This document shows positions 44,521 to 52,920 of a DNA stretch of 64,000 nt, piece after piece; the stretch's first letter is position 1; each line of letters begins with the position of its first letter. The position numbers and the translations under genes were made by a program. The stretch spans positions 62,001 to 126,000 of the forward strand of contig NZ_BNDT01000003.1 in NCBI RefSeq assembly GCF_014905395.1. Reading direction: 5' to 3'. This DNA is from Lactococcus taiwanensis (lineage in GTDB: Bacteria; Bacillota; Bacilli; Lactobacillales; Streptococcaceae). Below the pieces are notes generated by a model, which saw only the letters and a list, made by a program, of their open reading frames with translations, ran no database searches and was not told the DNA's origin.

Positions 44521-46398
44521 ATGGCAGATTTCATTGCACAAAACTTAACAAAATCCGTCGGAGAAAAAACCGTCTTTGATCAGATTAATTTTATTATTCA
44601 CGATTTGGATCGTATTGGACTCTTGGGAGTTAATGGTACAGGAAAAACAACTTTACTTAACGTCATTGCAGGACAGACTAGTTTTGATGGGGACCTTTCG
44701 CCTTTTGAGCATCCCCAAAACTACAAAATTACTTACTTAACACAAGAACCAGACTTTGATCCAGCAACAAGTATTTTAGACACCGTTTTAGATGATAGCT
44801 TACCACAAATGCGAGCGATTAAAGCTTATGAAGCGGCACTTTTGGAGATGGATAACCTTAATCAGTTTGAAAGAGCGCAAGCTGAAATGGATCGACTCAA
44901 TGCTTGGCAAGTAGAAGCAGATGTTAAATCTGTCCTAACAAAGCTTAATTTGCCAGAGCCATCCGTGCTTATCGGGAGCTTATCTGGGGGACAAAAGCGG
45001 CGCGTGCAACTTGCCCAAGCTTTGGTTAATGATTCGGATCTCCTTTTACTTGATGAACCGACAAACCATCTTGACGTGGAAACCATCACTTGGCTTCAAA
45101 ATTACCTGAAAAATGCACGCCGTACGGTTCTTTTTGTTACGCACGACCGTTATTTTCTTGACAATGTAGCCACACGAATCTTTGAACTTGAAAATGCCGG
45201 CTTAAAAGAGTATCAGGGGAATTATCAAGATTATTTAGCTAAAAAAGCTGAAGACGAGGAACGGGAAGTAGCCGCAAGCCATAAAGCCAAACAGCTCTAC
45301 AAAAGTGAATTAACTTGGATTCGTAAATCGCCCCAAGCTAGAGCGACCAAACAGCAAGCCCGCATTGATCGCTTTGACACTTTGAAAGAAAGTCTAAAAA
45401 CACCTAAAGCGTTGGGAGATTTAGAGTTGAATATTGCCAGCACGCGACTTGGTAAGAAAGTAGTGAACTTTAAGTCAGCCCGTTTTTCTTATCCTGATCG
45501 CCCCATTTTTGAAGACTTTGATTTGATTGTCCAACCTCACTCACGTTTGGGGATTGTGGGGGATAACGGTGTAGGAAAATCGACTCTCCTCAATATTATT
45601 GCTGGAGAATTGGCCTTAACGGGAGGAAGCTTAGAGATTGGAGAAACGGTTAAGATTGGATATTTCAGTCAAGAAATTCGAGGGCTTGATGAAAACAAAC
45701 GAATGATTAATTTCTTAGAGGAAGTGGCATCAGCAGCTCACAATAGCAGTGGTGAGAATATCTCTATTGTCAACCTCTTGGAGCAGTTCCTTTTTCCTAG
45801 ATCGAGTCACGGGACGCTTATATCAAAACTTTCAGGTGGAGAGAAAAAGAGACTTTACCTGCTGAAGATTCTCTTATTACAGCCTAACGTTTTACTTTTG
45901 GATGAGCCCACTAATGATTTGGATATTGCCACATTAACGGTCTTAGAAAACTTTCTATCCACCTTCCCAGGCGCTGTTTTGACTGTTTCGCATGACCGCT
46001 ATTTTCAAGATAAAGTCTCCAATGAGTTATTAGCCTTTGAAAAGGGTAAAATTAATCATTATTTTGGGGCTTACAGTGATTATCTTGCTGTAAAAACAGC
46101 AGAAAAAGCAACTGACAGGGCTGTCAGTAAAAATGAGAAGCCGGTACACATCCCATCAACGGCAAGCACTGATAAGCCAAAGTTGACTTATATGGAGAAA
46201 AAAGAATGGGAAACCATTGAAAATCAAATTGCTGAAATTGAAGCACGAATTTCAGAAATAGATACAGAAATGAATGAAAATGGCTCGGATACAGAACTTT
46301 TACTTACTTTACAAAAAGAATTAGACCATACCACAAAAGAACTTGAAGAAAAATACGAACGTTGGGAATACTTATCAGAAAGGGCTGAAGAACAATGA
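44521..46398 (+). CDS. ABC-F ATPase, Uup-like
   Basis: The 625-residue protein has two ABC domains and no membrane segments. Walker A GVNGTGKTT (36-44) and GDNGVGKST, signatures LSGGQKRRV and LSGGEKKRL, and DEPTNHLDVET and DEPTNDLDIAT; a charged linker and a C-terminal coiled coil (about 560-625). This layout is that of Uup, which acts on ribosomes or branched DNA. A palindrome copy sits at 46111-46128 in the linker before the coiled coil. A 60-residue gene overlaps its stop by 4 bases. Confidence 0.93.
   Translation: MADFIAQNLTKSVGEKTVFDQINFIIHDLDRIGLLGVNGTGKTTLLNVIAGQTSFDGDLSPFEHPQNYKITYLTQEPDFDPATSILDTVLDDSLPQMRAIKAYEAALLEMDNLNQFERAQAEMDRLNAWQVEADVKSVLTKLNLPEPSVLIGSLSGGQKRRVQLAQALVNDSDLLLLDEPTNHLDVETITWLQNYLKNARRTVLFVTHDRYFLDNVATRIFELENAGLKEYQGNYQDYLAKKAEDEEREVAASHKAKQLYKSELTWIRKSPQARATKQQARIDRFDTLKESLKTPKALGDLELNIASTRLGKKVVNFKSARFSYPDRPIFEDFDLIVQPHSRLGIVGDNGVGKSTLLNIIAGELALTGGSLEIGETVKIGYFSQEIRGLDENKRMINFLEEVASAAHNSSGENISIVNLLEQFLFPRSSHGTLISKLSGGEKKRLYLLKILLLQPNVLLLDEPTNDLDIATLTVLENFLSTFPGAVLTVSHDRYFQDKVSNELLAFEKGKINHYFGAYSDYLAVKTAEKATDRAVSKNEKPVHIPSTASTDKPKLTYMEKKEWETIENQIAEIEARISEIDTEMNENGSDTELLLTLQKELDHTTKELEEKYERWEYLSERAEEQ
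46111..46128. repeat. Dispersed palindrome copy inside the ABC-F gene
   Basis: ACTGACAG and CTGTCAGT around GG, in frame, encoding part of ATDRAVSK in a linker. Confidence 0.75.
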
Positions 46399-46577
46399 CC
46401 ACGCAAGAACTTATCGAAACACTGCAAAAACTTCCCCAAGAAGCAACTGTCAAAATTATCCAAAATGACCTAAGTGGGGAGCGTTTTTTTGATGTCAACA
46501 CTGTTGAAAATCTTGCGCGTGTCCGAGTGACCACAGCTGGTGTAGAAACAGTCGATACCGTAATTATCGGGATTTAA
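46395..46577 (+). CDS. Small protein overlapping ABC-F gene, unknown
   Basis: The 60-codon frame starts in the ATGA overlap with the ABC-F stop, so it is coupled. It reads TTQELIETLQKLPQEATVKI then a VRVTTAGVETVDTVIIGI end, with no membrane segment. The coupling and a terminator right after argue it is real. Function unknown. Confidence 0.7.
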   Translation: MTTQELIETLQKLPQEATVKIIQNDLSGERFFDVNTVENLARVRVTTAGVETVDTVIIGI

Positions 46578-46584
46578 AAGGGAA

Positions 46585-46626
46585 AAAAAGACCAAAGTCG
46601 CTCTATTGCTACGTTGGTCTTTTTAT
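46585..46626 (+). terminator. Terminator after the ABC-F unit
   Basis: AAAGACCAA pairs with TTGGTCTTT around an 18-base loop, followed by TTATT. Confidence 0.75.
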
Positions 46627-46742
46627 TCCTTCTTCGTCCTCAAGCCCGTCTTGTTAACTTTTGTTCTTGTCTTCCCTTTTTTCATGGTATAAAATAGGGA
46701 TGGTACAAATACAAATGCTTTAGAGTGATTAGAGGAAATAAG

Positions 46743-47060
46743 ATGTTTGATAAGAAAAGAAGAATAAGCAAAGAAGCACAGGAACTTCTCACAGAAGTTT
46801 ATGACTTTATTCTAGAGGATAGCCTTCGAGACAAAGAACGTCAGATAGGGCTTTTGGCTAAAAATGATTTAGAAAAGGGCAGATATACACTTGCTGTACC
46901 CACGCAGCTGAGAGCAAGCCTCCAAAGAGAAGCTCTAAACATGCCTTTGAGTCCTCAAGCTCTCGCTTTTTATAAAAGACTTGCTCCGCGTATCAATAAA
47001 ATGGCTCCCCTTGGAACTAATAGAGGAAACATGGTGGTAGGGAGAAGTTACTTGGATTAG
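46743..47060 (+). CDS. Bacteriocin-immunity-like protein (enterocin A immunity type)
   Basis: The 105-residue helical protein starts at the ATG behind AGAGGAA. It has the EntA-immunity pattern EAQELLTEVYDFILEDSLRDKER, LLAKNDLEKG, and a late LSPQALAFYKRLAP. Such four-helix proteins protect cells from pediocin-like bacteriocins that bind the mannose PTS. No bacteriocin gene is nearby, so it is an orphan. A second member lies at 49673. Confidence 0.7.
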   Translation: MFDKKRRISKEAQELLTEVYDFILEDSLRDKERQIGLLAKNDLEKGRYTLAVPTQLRASLQREALNMPLSPQALAFYKRLAPRINKMAPLGTNRGNMVVGRSYLD

Positions 47061-47109
47061 AAAACACATGTTTCTTTTCACCCGGGGGGATTTTTACGTT
47101 TTGTTATTT

Positions 47110-47142
47110 AAAAAGCTGAAACAGTTTGCTTCAGCTTTTTTA
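47110..47142. terminator. Bidirectional terminator between immunity gene and msrA
   Basis: AAAAAGCTGAA pairs with TTCAGCTTTTT around a 9-base loop; the genes converge. Confidence 0.85.
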
Positions 47143-47143
47143 T

Positions 47144-47692
47144 CTAATGTTTTTTTCTTGAAAAGTTGAATTTTCTTTTGAAACGTTGTAAAGCAAGGTA
47201 GCGCTCGCGCGCATTATGCATGGCTTGATAACGTTTAGGATCTTTTTTATAAAATTGCTGATGATATTCTTCGGCAGGCCAAAAAGTTTTCGCTTCTTCA
47301 ATAGGCACAACAATTGGCTTATCCCATTCCCCTGATTGTTCCAAGGCTTGTTTACTGGTCTGAGCAGCTAAGCGTTGTTCCCTACCGTCTACAAAAATGA
47401 CGGGTCGGTAGTTGGCGCCACGGTCATAGAACTGACCATCAGCATCGGTTGGATCAATTAAAGTCCAGTAGATTTCTAGTAATTCATTATAAGTAATGAT
47501 AGAGTTGTCAAATAAAATCTCTACGGCTTCGGTATGTCCAGTTGCCTTTGAGATAACCTCATCATAAGTAGGATGTTCCACATTGCCCCCAGTATAACCG
47601 CTGGTTACGGCAATAATACCTGGACGTGTCTCAAAAGGCTCAACCATACACCAAAAACATCCTCCTGCAAAGATAGCGCGTTCTGTACTCAT
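47144..47692 (-). CDS. msrA: Peptide-methionine (S)-S-oxide reductase
   Basis: The 182-residue protein has the active-site motif [12 protein letters not shown] with Cys12, and [16 protein letters not shown] and [12 protein letters not shown]. It reduces methionine-S-sulfoxide in proteins. The ATG follows AAAGGAG. Monocistronic on the minus strand. Confidence 0.96.
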   Translation of the reverse strand: MSTERAIFAGGCFWCMVEPFETRPGIIAVTSGYTGGNVEHPTYDEVISKATGHTEAVEILFDNSIITYNELLEIYWTLIDPTDADGQFYDRGANYRPVIFVDGREQRLAAQTSKQALEQSGEWDKPIVVPIEEAKTFWPAEEYHQQFYKKDPKRYQAMHNARERYLALQRFKRKFNFSRKKH

Positions 47693-47823
47693 CGTAGACT
47701 CCTTTCTGAGTTGGGTGCACTCATTTATTTCATTATAACATGATAAGAGAGGACAAAGATGAGGTTTGTCTCGTCAATTGATAACAAAGTTTACCCTTTA
47801 AGGTTAAAGAATAAACTATTTTA

Positions 47824-47832
47824 TGATAGAAT
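47824..47832 (+). promoter_or_regulatory. Extended -10 of pyrD
   Basis: TGATAGAAT; the -35 (TTAAAG at 47804-47809) is weak. TSS would be near 47839, 22 bases before the TTG start. Confidence 0.45.
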
Positions 47833-47860
47833 ATATAAAAATAGAAAAGAGGTGCCCCTT

Positions 47861-48799
47861 TTGACGCTCAAAACCACATTCGCTCACTATGAATTTTCTA
47901 ATCCTTTAATGAACGCTTCCGGTGTTCATTGTATGACGACCCAAGAGTTAGACGAGTTATTACAGTCCCAAGCAGGAGCCGTGATTACTAAGAGTTCAAC
48001 ACTTGAAAAACGTGCAGGAAACCCAGAGCCTCGTTATGTAGATTTAAGTCTGGGGAGTATCAATTCGATGGGGCTTCCCAACCTAGGTTTTGATTATTAC
48101 TTGGAGTATGTCCTAGAAAAGCAAAAAGACACTTCTATAAAAGGTCCCCTCTTTTTCTCTGTCGCTGGAATGAGTGCTAAAGAAAATATCGAGTTGCTCC
48201 AAAAACTTCAAGAAAGTGCGTTTGATGGGATTACTGAGTTGAACCTGTCATGTCCCAATGTACCGGGTAAACCCCAACTGGCTTACGATTTTGAAGCAAC
48301 CGAGGCACTCCTAAAAGAAGTTTTTAGTTTCTTTAAAAAACCACTTGGAATTAAATTACCTCCTTATTTTGATTTGGTTCATTTTGATACGATGGCTGAA
48401 ATTTTAAATCAATTCCCTCTTACCTATGTCAACTCTGTAAATAGCGTTGGGAATGCGCTTTTCATTGACCCCGATACAGAAGCAGTGGTCATAAAGCCTA
48501 AAGATGGTTTTGGGGGCTTAGGTGGACAATATATCAAACCTACCGCTTTGGCAAATGTACGGGCTTTTTATACTCGCCTCAAACCAGAAATTAAAATTAT
48601 TGGTACGGGTGGGATAGTAACAGGTCAAGATGCCTTCGAACACTTGCTTTGTGGAGCTAGTCTTTTACAAATCGGTACGGCACTACACCAAGAAGGACCA
48701 GCAATCTTTGAACGGATTACCCGAGAGCTTGAAGAAATCATGGCTCAAAAAGGTTATCAGTCGATTGATGCATTTCGTGGAAAACTTAAAAGCCTTTAA
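47861..48799 (+). CDS. pyrD: Dihydroorotate dehydrogenase, class 1A (fumarate-dependent)
   Basis: The 312-residue protein starts at TTG with GAGGTG 6 bases upstream; the longer frame to 47759 would include the promoter. It has [14 protein letters not shown], the catalytic Cys in [13 protein letters not shown] and [11 protein letters not shown] with the FMN phosphate site. Class 1A enzymes are cytosolic homodimers that use fumarate, as PyrDA does in L. lactis. Separate from the main pyr operon. Confidence 0.93.
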   Translation: MTLKTTFAHYEFSNPLMNASGVHCMTTQELDELLQSQAGAVITKSSTLEKRAGNPEPRYVDLSLGSINSMGLPNLGFDYYLEYVLEKQKDTSIKGPLFFSVAGMSAKENIELLQKLQESAFDGITELNLSCPNVPGKPQLAYDFEATEALLKEVFSFFKKPLGIKLPPYFDLVHFDTMAEILNQFPLTYVNSVNSVGNALFIDPDTEAVVIKPKDGFGGLGGQYIKPTALANVRAFYTRLKPEIKIIGTGGIVTGQDAFEHLLCGASLLQIGTALHQEGPAIFERITRELEEIMAQKGYQSIDAFRGKLKSL

Positions 48800-48806
48800 T
48801 GCTTAC

Positions 48807-48836
48807 AAAAAAACAGGGTCTATCCTGTTTTTTTTA
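48807..48836 (+). terminator. pyrD terminator
   Basis: AAAACAGG pairs with CCTGTTTT around GTCTAT, followed by TTTT. Confidence 0.85.
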
Positions 48837-48900
48837 TAAGCAAAGGAAAGTCTCACGAAAGGATGTTATAATGGTATTTATAAAATACTAGGAGGAAACT

Positions 48901-49617
48901 ATGACACTCGTGATGACTTTTATAGTCTATTCAGTTATTGGTTGGCTATGGGAGACTTTTTATTGTTCATTAAAAGATAGGCGTTTCGTTTTTCGAGGCT
49001 TTTTATTAGGTCCTTATTGTCCGGTTTATGGTTTTGGTGTAGTAGCGGTCTTATTATTAGTCCCTGATTCAGGGAGTTTACTAACCTTATATTTTAACTC
49101 TCTTGTGATTGTTACGGTAATTGAGTTTATTGGGAGTTGGTTTCTTGAACGTTTTTTCAATATGAAACTCTGGGATTATTCAAGTTTGCCCTTTAATATT
49201 GAAGGCCGTGTTGCGGTCCCTGTCTCACTTTTTTGGGGGATAGGCTGCCTTGTCTTGATTAAGGGGATTAATCCTGTGATACAAAATGCGATTGGAGATT
49301 TTATTGAAGCTACAAAGGGAATTGGACCTTGGCTGATTCTTCTGATTTTCTTGACAGATCTTGTCTCAACCTTTATTTTCACGGTTTCGACCAAGAAAGA
49401 AGTGCGTGATTTGATTGATGACTCTGACCAAGAGAATGCAGCAGTAAAAGAATTTCGTCTGAAACAGTTGTTTACGAATCGGGCACCACGCCCTAACCGT
49501 CAAAAAGTACTCCAATTCTTGAACGATCATCCGCTTAAGTGGCGTCACTATAACTTACGACGAATTATTAAAAACTATCCCAATATTAAATTGACTAAAA
49601 GAATTTTAAAAAAATAA
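48901..49617 (+). CDS. CmpB-family membrane protein (putative ABC transporter permease)
   Basis: The 238-residue protein has about five membrane segments and the CmpB pattern: YSVIGWLWETFYCSLKDRRFVFRGFLLGPYCPVYGFG near the N-terminus, then WDYSSLPFNIEGRVAVPVSLFWG. The C-terminus is basic and cytoplasmic. Annotated as putative ABC permease in databases, but without an ATPase beside it the function is unknown. The ATG follows AGGAGGAA. Confidence 0.8.
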   Translation: MTLVMTFIVYSVIGWLWETFYCSLKDRRFVFRGFLLGPYCPVYGFGVVAVLLLVPDSGSLLTLYFNSLVIVTVIEFIGSWFLERFFNMKLWDYSSLPFNIEGRVAVPVSLFWGIGCLVLIKGINPVIQNAIGDFIEATKGIGPWLILLIFLTDLVSTFIFTVSTKKEVRDLIDDSDQENAAVKEFRLKQLFTNRAPRPNRQKVLQFLNDHPLKWRHYNLRRIIKNYPNIKLTKRILKK

Positions 49618-49637
49618 AGGGGTGCAAGTCAACTCAA

Positions 49638-49667
49638 TTGACAGAAGTGAACGAAGCGTGCGATAAT
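49638..49667 (+). promoter_or_regulatory. Promoter directly at the start of the second immunity-like gene
   Basis: TTGACA (49638-49643), 18-base spacer and extended -10 TGCGATAAT (49659-49667). +1 would be at 49674, one base past the A of the first ATG. Confidence 0.65.
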
Positions 49668-49672
49668 GAGCT

Positions 49673-49942
49673 ATGAATGAAATAATGGATCAAGAAAAGG
49701 CGCTCAATGCCCTTTATAATCTCATTTTAGATCGGCATATTCGTGATTGGGAAAGGTCTTGCTTGTTAACCACAAAGCAACGGATTGAAGTAGGGCGACC
49801 GCTCGGTCAAGAACTCGCTCGCTTAGAAGCACAATTGCGCCCACTTGCTTTACGCTATAATTTGACTCCAAAGGTCAATGAATTTTATCAAGCGATAAGT
49901 AACAGTAAACTTTTTGGACCAGGGGTTGGCGGAATCATCTAA
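49673..49942 (+). CDS. Bacteriocin-immunity-like protein, second copy
   Basis: The 89-residue helical protein has the same pattern as the gene at 46743: EKALNALYNLILDRHIRDWERSCLL, LARLEAQLRPLALRYNLTPKVNEFYQAIS. The likely promoter puts the transcript start at the first ATG (49673); a second ATG at 49685 is the alternative start. Neither has a convincing Shine-Dalgarno. The two copies are diverged, so the duplication is old. Confidence 0.65.
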   Translation: MNEIMDQEKALNALYNLILDRHIRDWERSCLLTTKQRIEVGRPLGQELARLEAQLRPLALRYNLTPKVNEFYQAISNSKLFGPGVGGII

Positions 49943-49988
49943 CCGAAGGTGCTGAAGGGTTGGCTAAATCTTGAATATGAGTTAATCA

Positions 49989-50019
49989 AAAAAACCAGTG
50001 AATCCACTGGTTTTTTTAT
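49989..50019. terminator. Bidirectional terminator, immunity gene and LPMO gene
   Basis: AAAAAACCAGTG pairs with CACTGGTTTTTT, A run one side and T run the other, between convergent genes. Confidence 0.85.
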
Positions 50020-50020
50020 T

Positions 50021-50665
50021 TTATAGGATTGGGCCGTAGGTATTACTTTTAGTATTAACGTTGACATCAATCACGTTGTAGAAAGCATTATCTGTATCAT
50101 CTACATCCCAAACGGCTAAGATGACATGATATCCTGTACGGTCGGTTGGCACTGTAACGCTATGGGTCGGATTAGCAGAAGCATTTCCACCATTGTAGTC
50201 AATTGTTCCGATGTGTTCCATATCAGCTCGTTTTAGTGGGGCATTTTGATCCCAGCCTGTTTTTGTCATATAGTAGTGCCATTTCGCTGTCTTGTGTGAT
50301 GCGGTATAGCGCCAAGTAAACAGGTTCGGACCAGAATTGATGGTTGTTTTCTTCCAACGAGTGCTGGTTTGATTATCAAGTACAAAGTCTCCCACAGCAC
50401 CATCAGCAGAAGCGATGCGACCATCAGCAGGACCAGCTTGAGGATAACCCTTGTCGGCTTCCAGACCTTGTGGATTTGTAATGACATTCCCGTATAAGCT
50501 AAGAGCTGCTGTCCAACCTTGGCTATCAAAATCTAGTTTCCCTTGATAAGCTCGTGCAGGGGGCGATTGTACATAGCCATGTGCTGCTACTTTAGGTGTT
50601 TGAGTAAATAAGGCTGCTCCTAATACCGAAGTTGTGATGGCTACACCTGCTAAGATTTTTTTCAT
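50021..50665 (-). CDS. AA10 lytic polysaccharide monooxygenase (chitin-binding)
   Basis: The 214-residue secreted protein starts at the ATG behind AAAGAGG, not at the open frame's start at 50734. After the signal peptide (1-28) the mature protein begins with His29 (HGYVQSPPARAY), which with the later His in YTASHKTAKWHYY forms the copper brace. It oxidatively cleaves chitin or related chains outside the cell. A 12/14 match to the cre box lies between its -35 and -10, so CcpA repression is likely. Confidence 0.92.
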   Translation of the reverse strand: MKKILAGVAITTSVLGAALFTQTPKVAAHGYVQSPPARAYQGKLDFDSQGWTAALSLYGNVITNPQGLEADKGYPQAGPADGRIASADGAVGDFVLDNQTSTRWKKTTINSGPNLFTWRYTASHKTAKWHYYMTKTGWDQNAPLKRADMEHIGTIDYNGGNASANPTHSVTVPTDRTGYHVILAVWDVDDTDNAFYNVIDVNVNTKSNTYGPIL

Positions 50666-50718
50666 AGATTTTACCTCTTTTCTTAATTTTTTATAAAGTA
50701 AAGAAACCGGAGTCTTTA

Positions 50719-50732
50719 TGTAAGCGCTAAAC
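50719..50732. promoter_or_regulatory. Candidate cre (CcpA) site at the LPMO promoter
   Basis: TGTAAGCGCTAAAC matches 12 of 14 positions of TGWAANCGNTNWCA. On the minus strand it lies after TTGATA (50744-50739), in the promoter spacer. Confidence 0.55.
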
Positions 50733-50935
50733 AAAGTATATCAATTTTTTTATTTTGGCTCAACTAAAATCCTAATGCAAAAATTTATATTATTCCTAAA
50801 TATAATATTGAATTGAAGTAAGAATAGCTTAACCACAAGGATCATTCAACTTTTAAAGAAAGCGATATCAAAAAGAGCACTTCGCGAGTACAAGAAGTGA
50901 AAGATGGCAAAAACGTTCCCTTTTAGAAGGTAGAT

Positions 50936-50964
50936 TTTACCTGTTTTGTAGAGTGTGTTATAAT
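50936..50964 (+). promoter_or_regulatory. thyA promoter
   Basis: TTTACC (50936-50941), 17-base spacer, TATAAT (50959-50964). Confidence 0.7.
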
Positions 50965-50993
50965 TAAAAGAAATAAAAAATAAAGGAAATTTT

Positions 50994-51833
50994 ATGACTT
51001 ACGCAGATCAAATCTTTAAACAAAATATCCAAAACATTTTGGAAACAGGTGTTTTTTCTGAAAATGCGCGCCCGAAGTATAAGGATGGTAAAACGGCAAA
51101 CAGTAAGTATATTACAGGTTCATTTGTGACTTATGATTTGCAAAAAGGAGAATTTCCGATTACGACTTTGCGACCTATCCCCATCAAATCAGCAATCAAA
51201 GAGTTGATGTGGATTTACCAAGATCAGACCAGTGAGCTTGCTGTGCTTGAAGAAAAATATGGGGTTAAATATTGGGCCGAATGGGGGATTGGCGATGGAA
51301 CAATCGGTCAACGTTATGGGGCAACCGTCAAAAAATATAATATTATCGGAAAATTATTGGAAGGTTTAAGTAAAAATCCATGGAACCGTCGTAATATCAT
51401 CAATCTATGGCAATACGAAGATTTTGAGGAGACAGAAGGGCTTTTACCTTGTGCCTTCCAAACCATGTTTGATGTGCGCAGAGAGGCCGATGGGGAGATT
51501 TATCTAGATGCGACACTCATCCAGCGCTCCAATGATATGTTGGTAGCTCATCATATCAACGCGATGCAGTATGTTGCCTTACAAATGATGCTTGCCAAAC
51601 ATTTTTCTTGGAAAATTGGGAAGTTCTTTTACTTTGTTAATAACTTACATATCTACGATAATCAATTTGAACAGGCTAAGACGCTATTAGAGCGCACGCC
51701 CTCAGAAAAGAAACCACGTTTAGTTTTAAATGTTCCTGATGGCACCAACTTTTTTGAAATTAAACCTGAAGATTTCGAGCTCATTGATTATGAACCCGTC
51801 AAACCTCAATTAAAATTTGATTTGGCGATTTAA
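50994..51833 (+). CDS. thyA: Thymidylate synthase
   Basis: The 279-residue ThyA has the nucleophile Cys153 in [12 protein letters not shown], followed by [13 protein letters not shown] for dUMP binding. It makes dTMP from dUMP with methylene-THF. The ATG follows AAAGGAAA. Its terminator is a member of the dispersed palindrome family. Confidence 0.97.
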   Translation: MTYADQIFKQNIQNILETGVFSENARPKYKDGKTANSKYITGSFVTYDLQKGEFPITTLRPIPIKSAIKELMWIYQDQTSELAVLEEKYGVKYWAEWGIGDGTIGQRYGATVKKYNIIGKLLEGLSKNPWNRRNIINLWQYEDFEETEGLLPCAFQTMFDVRREADGEIYLDATLIQRSNDMLVAHHINAMQYVALQMMLAKHFSWKIGKFFYFVNNLHIYDNQFEQAKTLLERTPSEKKPRLVLNVPDGTNFFEIKPEDFELIDYEPVKPQLKFDLAI

Positions 51834-51845
51834 TAGAACAAAAAG

Positions 51846-51876
51846 ATTACTGACAGCTTCGTCAGTAATTTTTTTG
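51846..51876 (+). terminator. thyA terminator made of a dispersed palindrome copy
   Basis: ATTACTGAC (51846-51854) pairs with GTCAGTAAT (51861-51869) around AGCTTC, followed by TTTTTT. Confidence 0.85.
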
Positions 51877-51895
51877 TAAAATTAATAATGTTATG

Positions 51896-51924
51896 TTGAC
51901 AAAAGAATTATAAAAGCATATAAT
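51896..51924 (+). promoter_or_regulatory. Promoter of the second DUF5648 gene
   Basis: Consensus TTGACA (51896-51901), 17-base spacer, TATAAT (51919-51924). Confidence 0.85.
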
Positions 51925-51940
51925 GTTTTCAAACAGAAAG

Positions 51941-51954
51941 AAAAAACGCTTTCA
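51941..51954 (+). promoter_or_regulatory. Candidate cre site downstream of the promoter
   Basis: AAAAAACGCTTTCA matches 12 of 14 cre positions and lies about 10-24 bases after +1, a roadblock position. The ribosome binding site follows at once. Confidence 0.55.
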
Positions 51955-51966
51955 AAGGGAGGGCTT

Positions 51967-52782
51967 ATGAAAAAATTACTTTTGACAACTTTAATTGCGG
52001 GGGCTAGTATCGGCCTTGCTACGACCGTCCATGCAGATACCAATGTCTACCGCTTATATAATCCGTATACTGGTGAACATTTTTATACCACGAGTACAAC
52101 CGAACGTACAGCGGATATTAACGCGGGCTGGGCCTATGAAGGGGTCGGTTGGAATGCACCTAGCAAAGGCGTAGGTGTTTACCGGGTCTATAACCCACAT
52201 GCACAAGGCGGAGATCACTATTACACAAAAAGTAAATACGAAGCTCAATCCCTTGTGAATAAAGGCTGGCGCTGGGATAATGGAGCACGCCCTGTCTTTT
52301 ATTCTGGTGGAAAAATTCCGGTTTATGTCGCTTATAATCCTAACACCATGTCAGGGGCCCACAATTATACCGGTAGTCTCTATGAAGAAAACAGTTTGAT
52401 TCGTAATGGCTGGCGATATAAAGCCGTAGCTTGGCAAGCTGTGAGCCTGCCAAAGACGCCTTACTCGCCTAATAATCCAGTCTTGCAAGAATTTGCCAAT
52501 GAAATGAATTCCAATAAAAATTCCCTCCTTTCAAATAGTGATGGGACCTATCGAGATGTGAAGGCTTCAGTCAGTGGCAATACTTTGATTGTAACGTTCA
52601 CTTTGAGTGATAATTATGGAACGCTTAGTGGTGCAGATGCTAATGAAATGAAATCTCAAATGAGACCAAGTTTAGAAAAACTTACAATGTTGTTTAAAGA
52701 TGCAGGTGTGGCTAATCCTTCCGTGAGATATATCTTTGATAATGCGAACGGAACAGTAGCGCTCGTGGTGACTTACCCATAA
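51967..52782 (+). CDS. Secreted DUF5648-DUF4854 protein
   Basis: The 271-residue protein has a signal peptide (likely cleaved after TTVHA, near residue 23), DUF5648 units at about 28-158 (NVYRLYNPYTGEHFYT onward) and a C-terminal DUF4854-like domain at about 168-271 (NPVLQEFANEMNSNKNS to ALVVTYP). It shares near-identical stretches with the protein at 5400, such as KSKYEAQ-LVNKGWRWDNG. A consensus promoter and a cre-like site suggest expression when preferred sugars are gone. Role at the cell surface is unknown. Confidence 0.88.
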   Translation: MKKLLLTTLIAGASIGLATTVHADTNVYRLYNPYTGEHFYTTSTTERTADINAGWAYEGVGWNAPSKGVGVYRVYNPHAQGGDHYYTKSKYEAQSLVNKGWRWDNGARPVFYSGGKIPVYVAYNPNTMSGAHNYTGSLYEENSLIRNGWRYKAVAWQAVSLPKTPYSPNNPVLQEFANEMNSNKNSLLSNSDGTYRDVKASVSGNTLIVTFTLSDNYGTLSGADANEMKSQMRPSLEKLTMLFKDAGVANPSVRYIFDNANGTVALVVTYP

Positions 52783-52840
52783 CACTTTTGATTTAAAGCT
52801 TCTTGAGGAGCAGCCAATCTTTGAAATAAAACGGATCAGA

Positions 52841-52871
52841 ATTACTGACGGAGCTGTCAGTAATTTTTTTA
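52841..52871 (+). terminator. Terminator made of a dispersed palindrome copy
   Basis: ATTACTGAC pairs with GTCAGTAAT around GGAGCT, followed by TTTTTT. Last clear copy in the window. Confidence 0.85.
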
Positions 52872-52877
52872 ACCTAT

Positions 52878-52913
52878 TTGTTCGTTGACGAACAACTTTT
52901 AATGTGTTACAAT
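52878..52913 (+). promoter_or_regulatory. marR promoter with autorepressor-type operator
   Basis: TTGACG (52885-52890), 17-base spacer, extended -10 TGTTACAAT (52905-52913). TTGTTCG-TTGA-CGAACAA (52878-52895), a perfect inverted repeat, covers the -35. +1 would be 52920, one base before the ATG. Confidence 0.7.
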
Positions 52914-52920
52914 AATTCGT

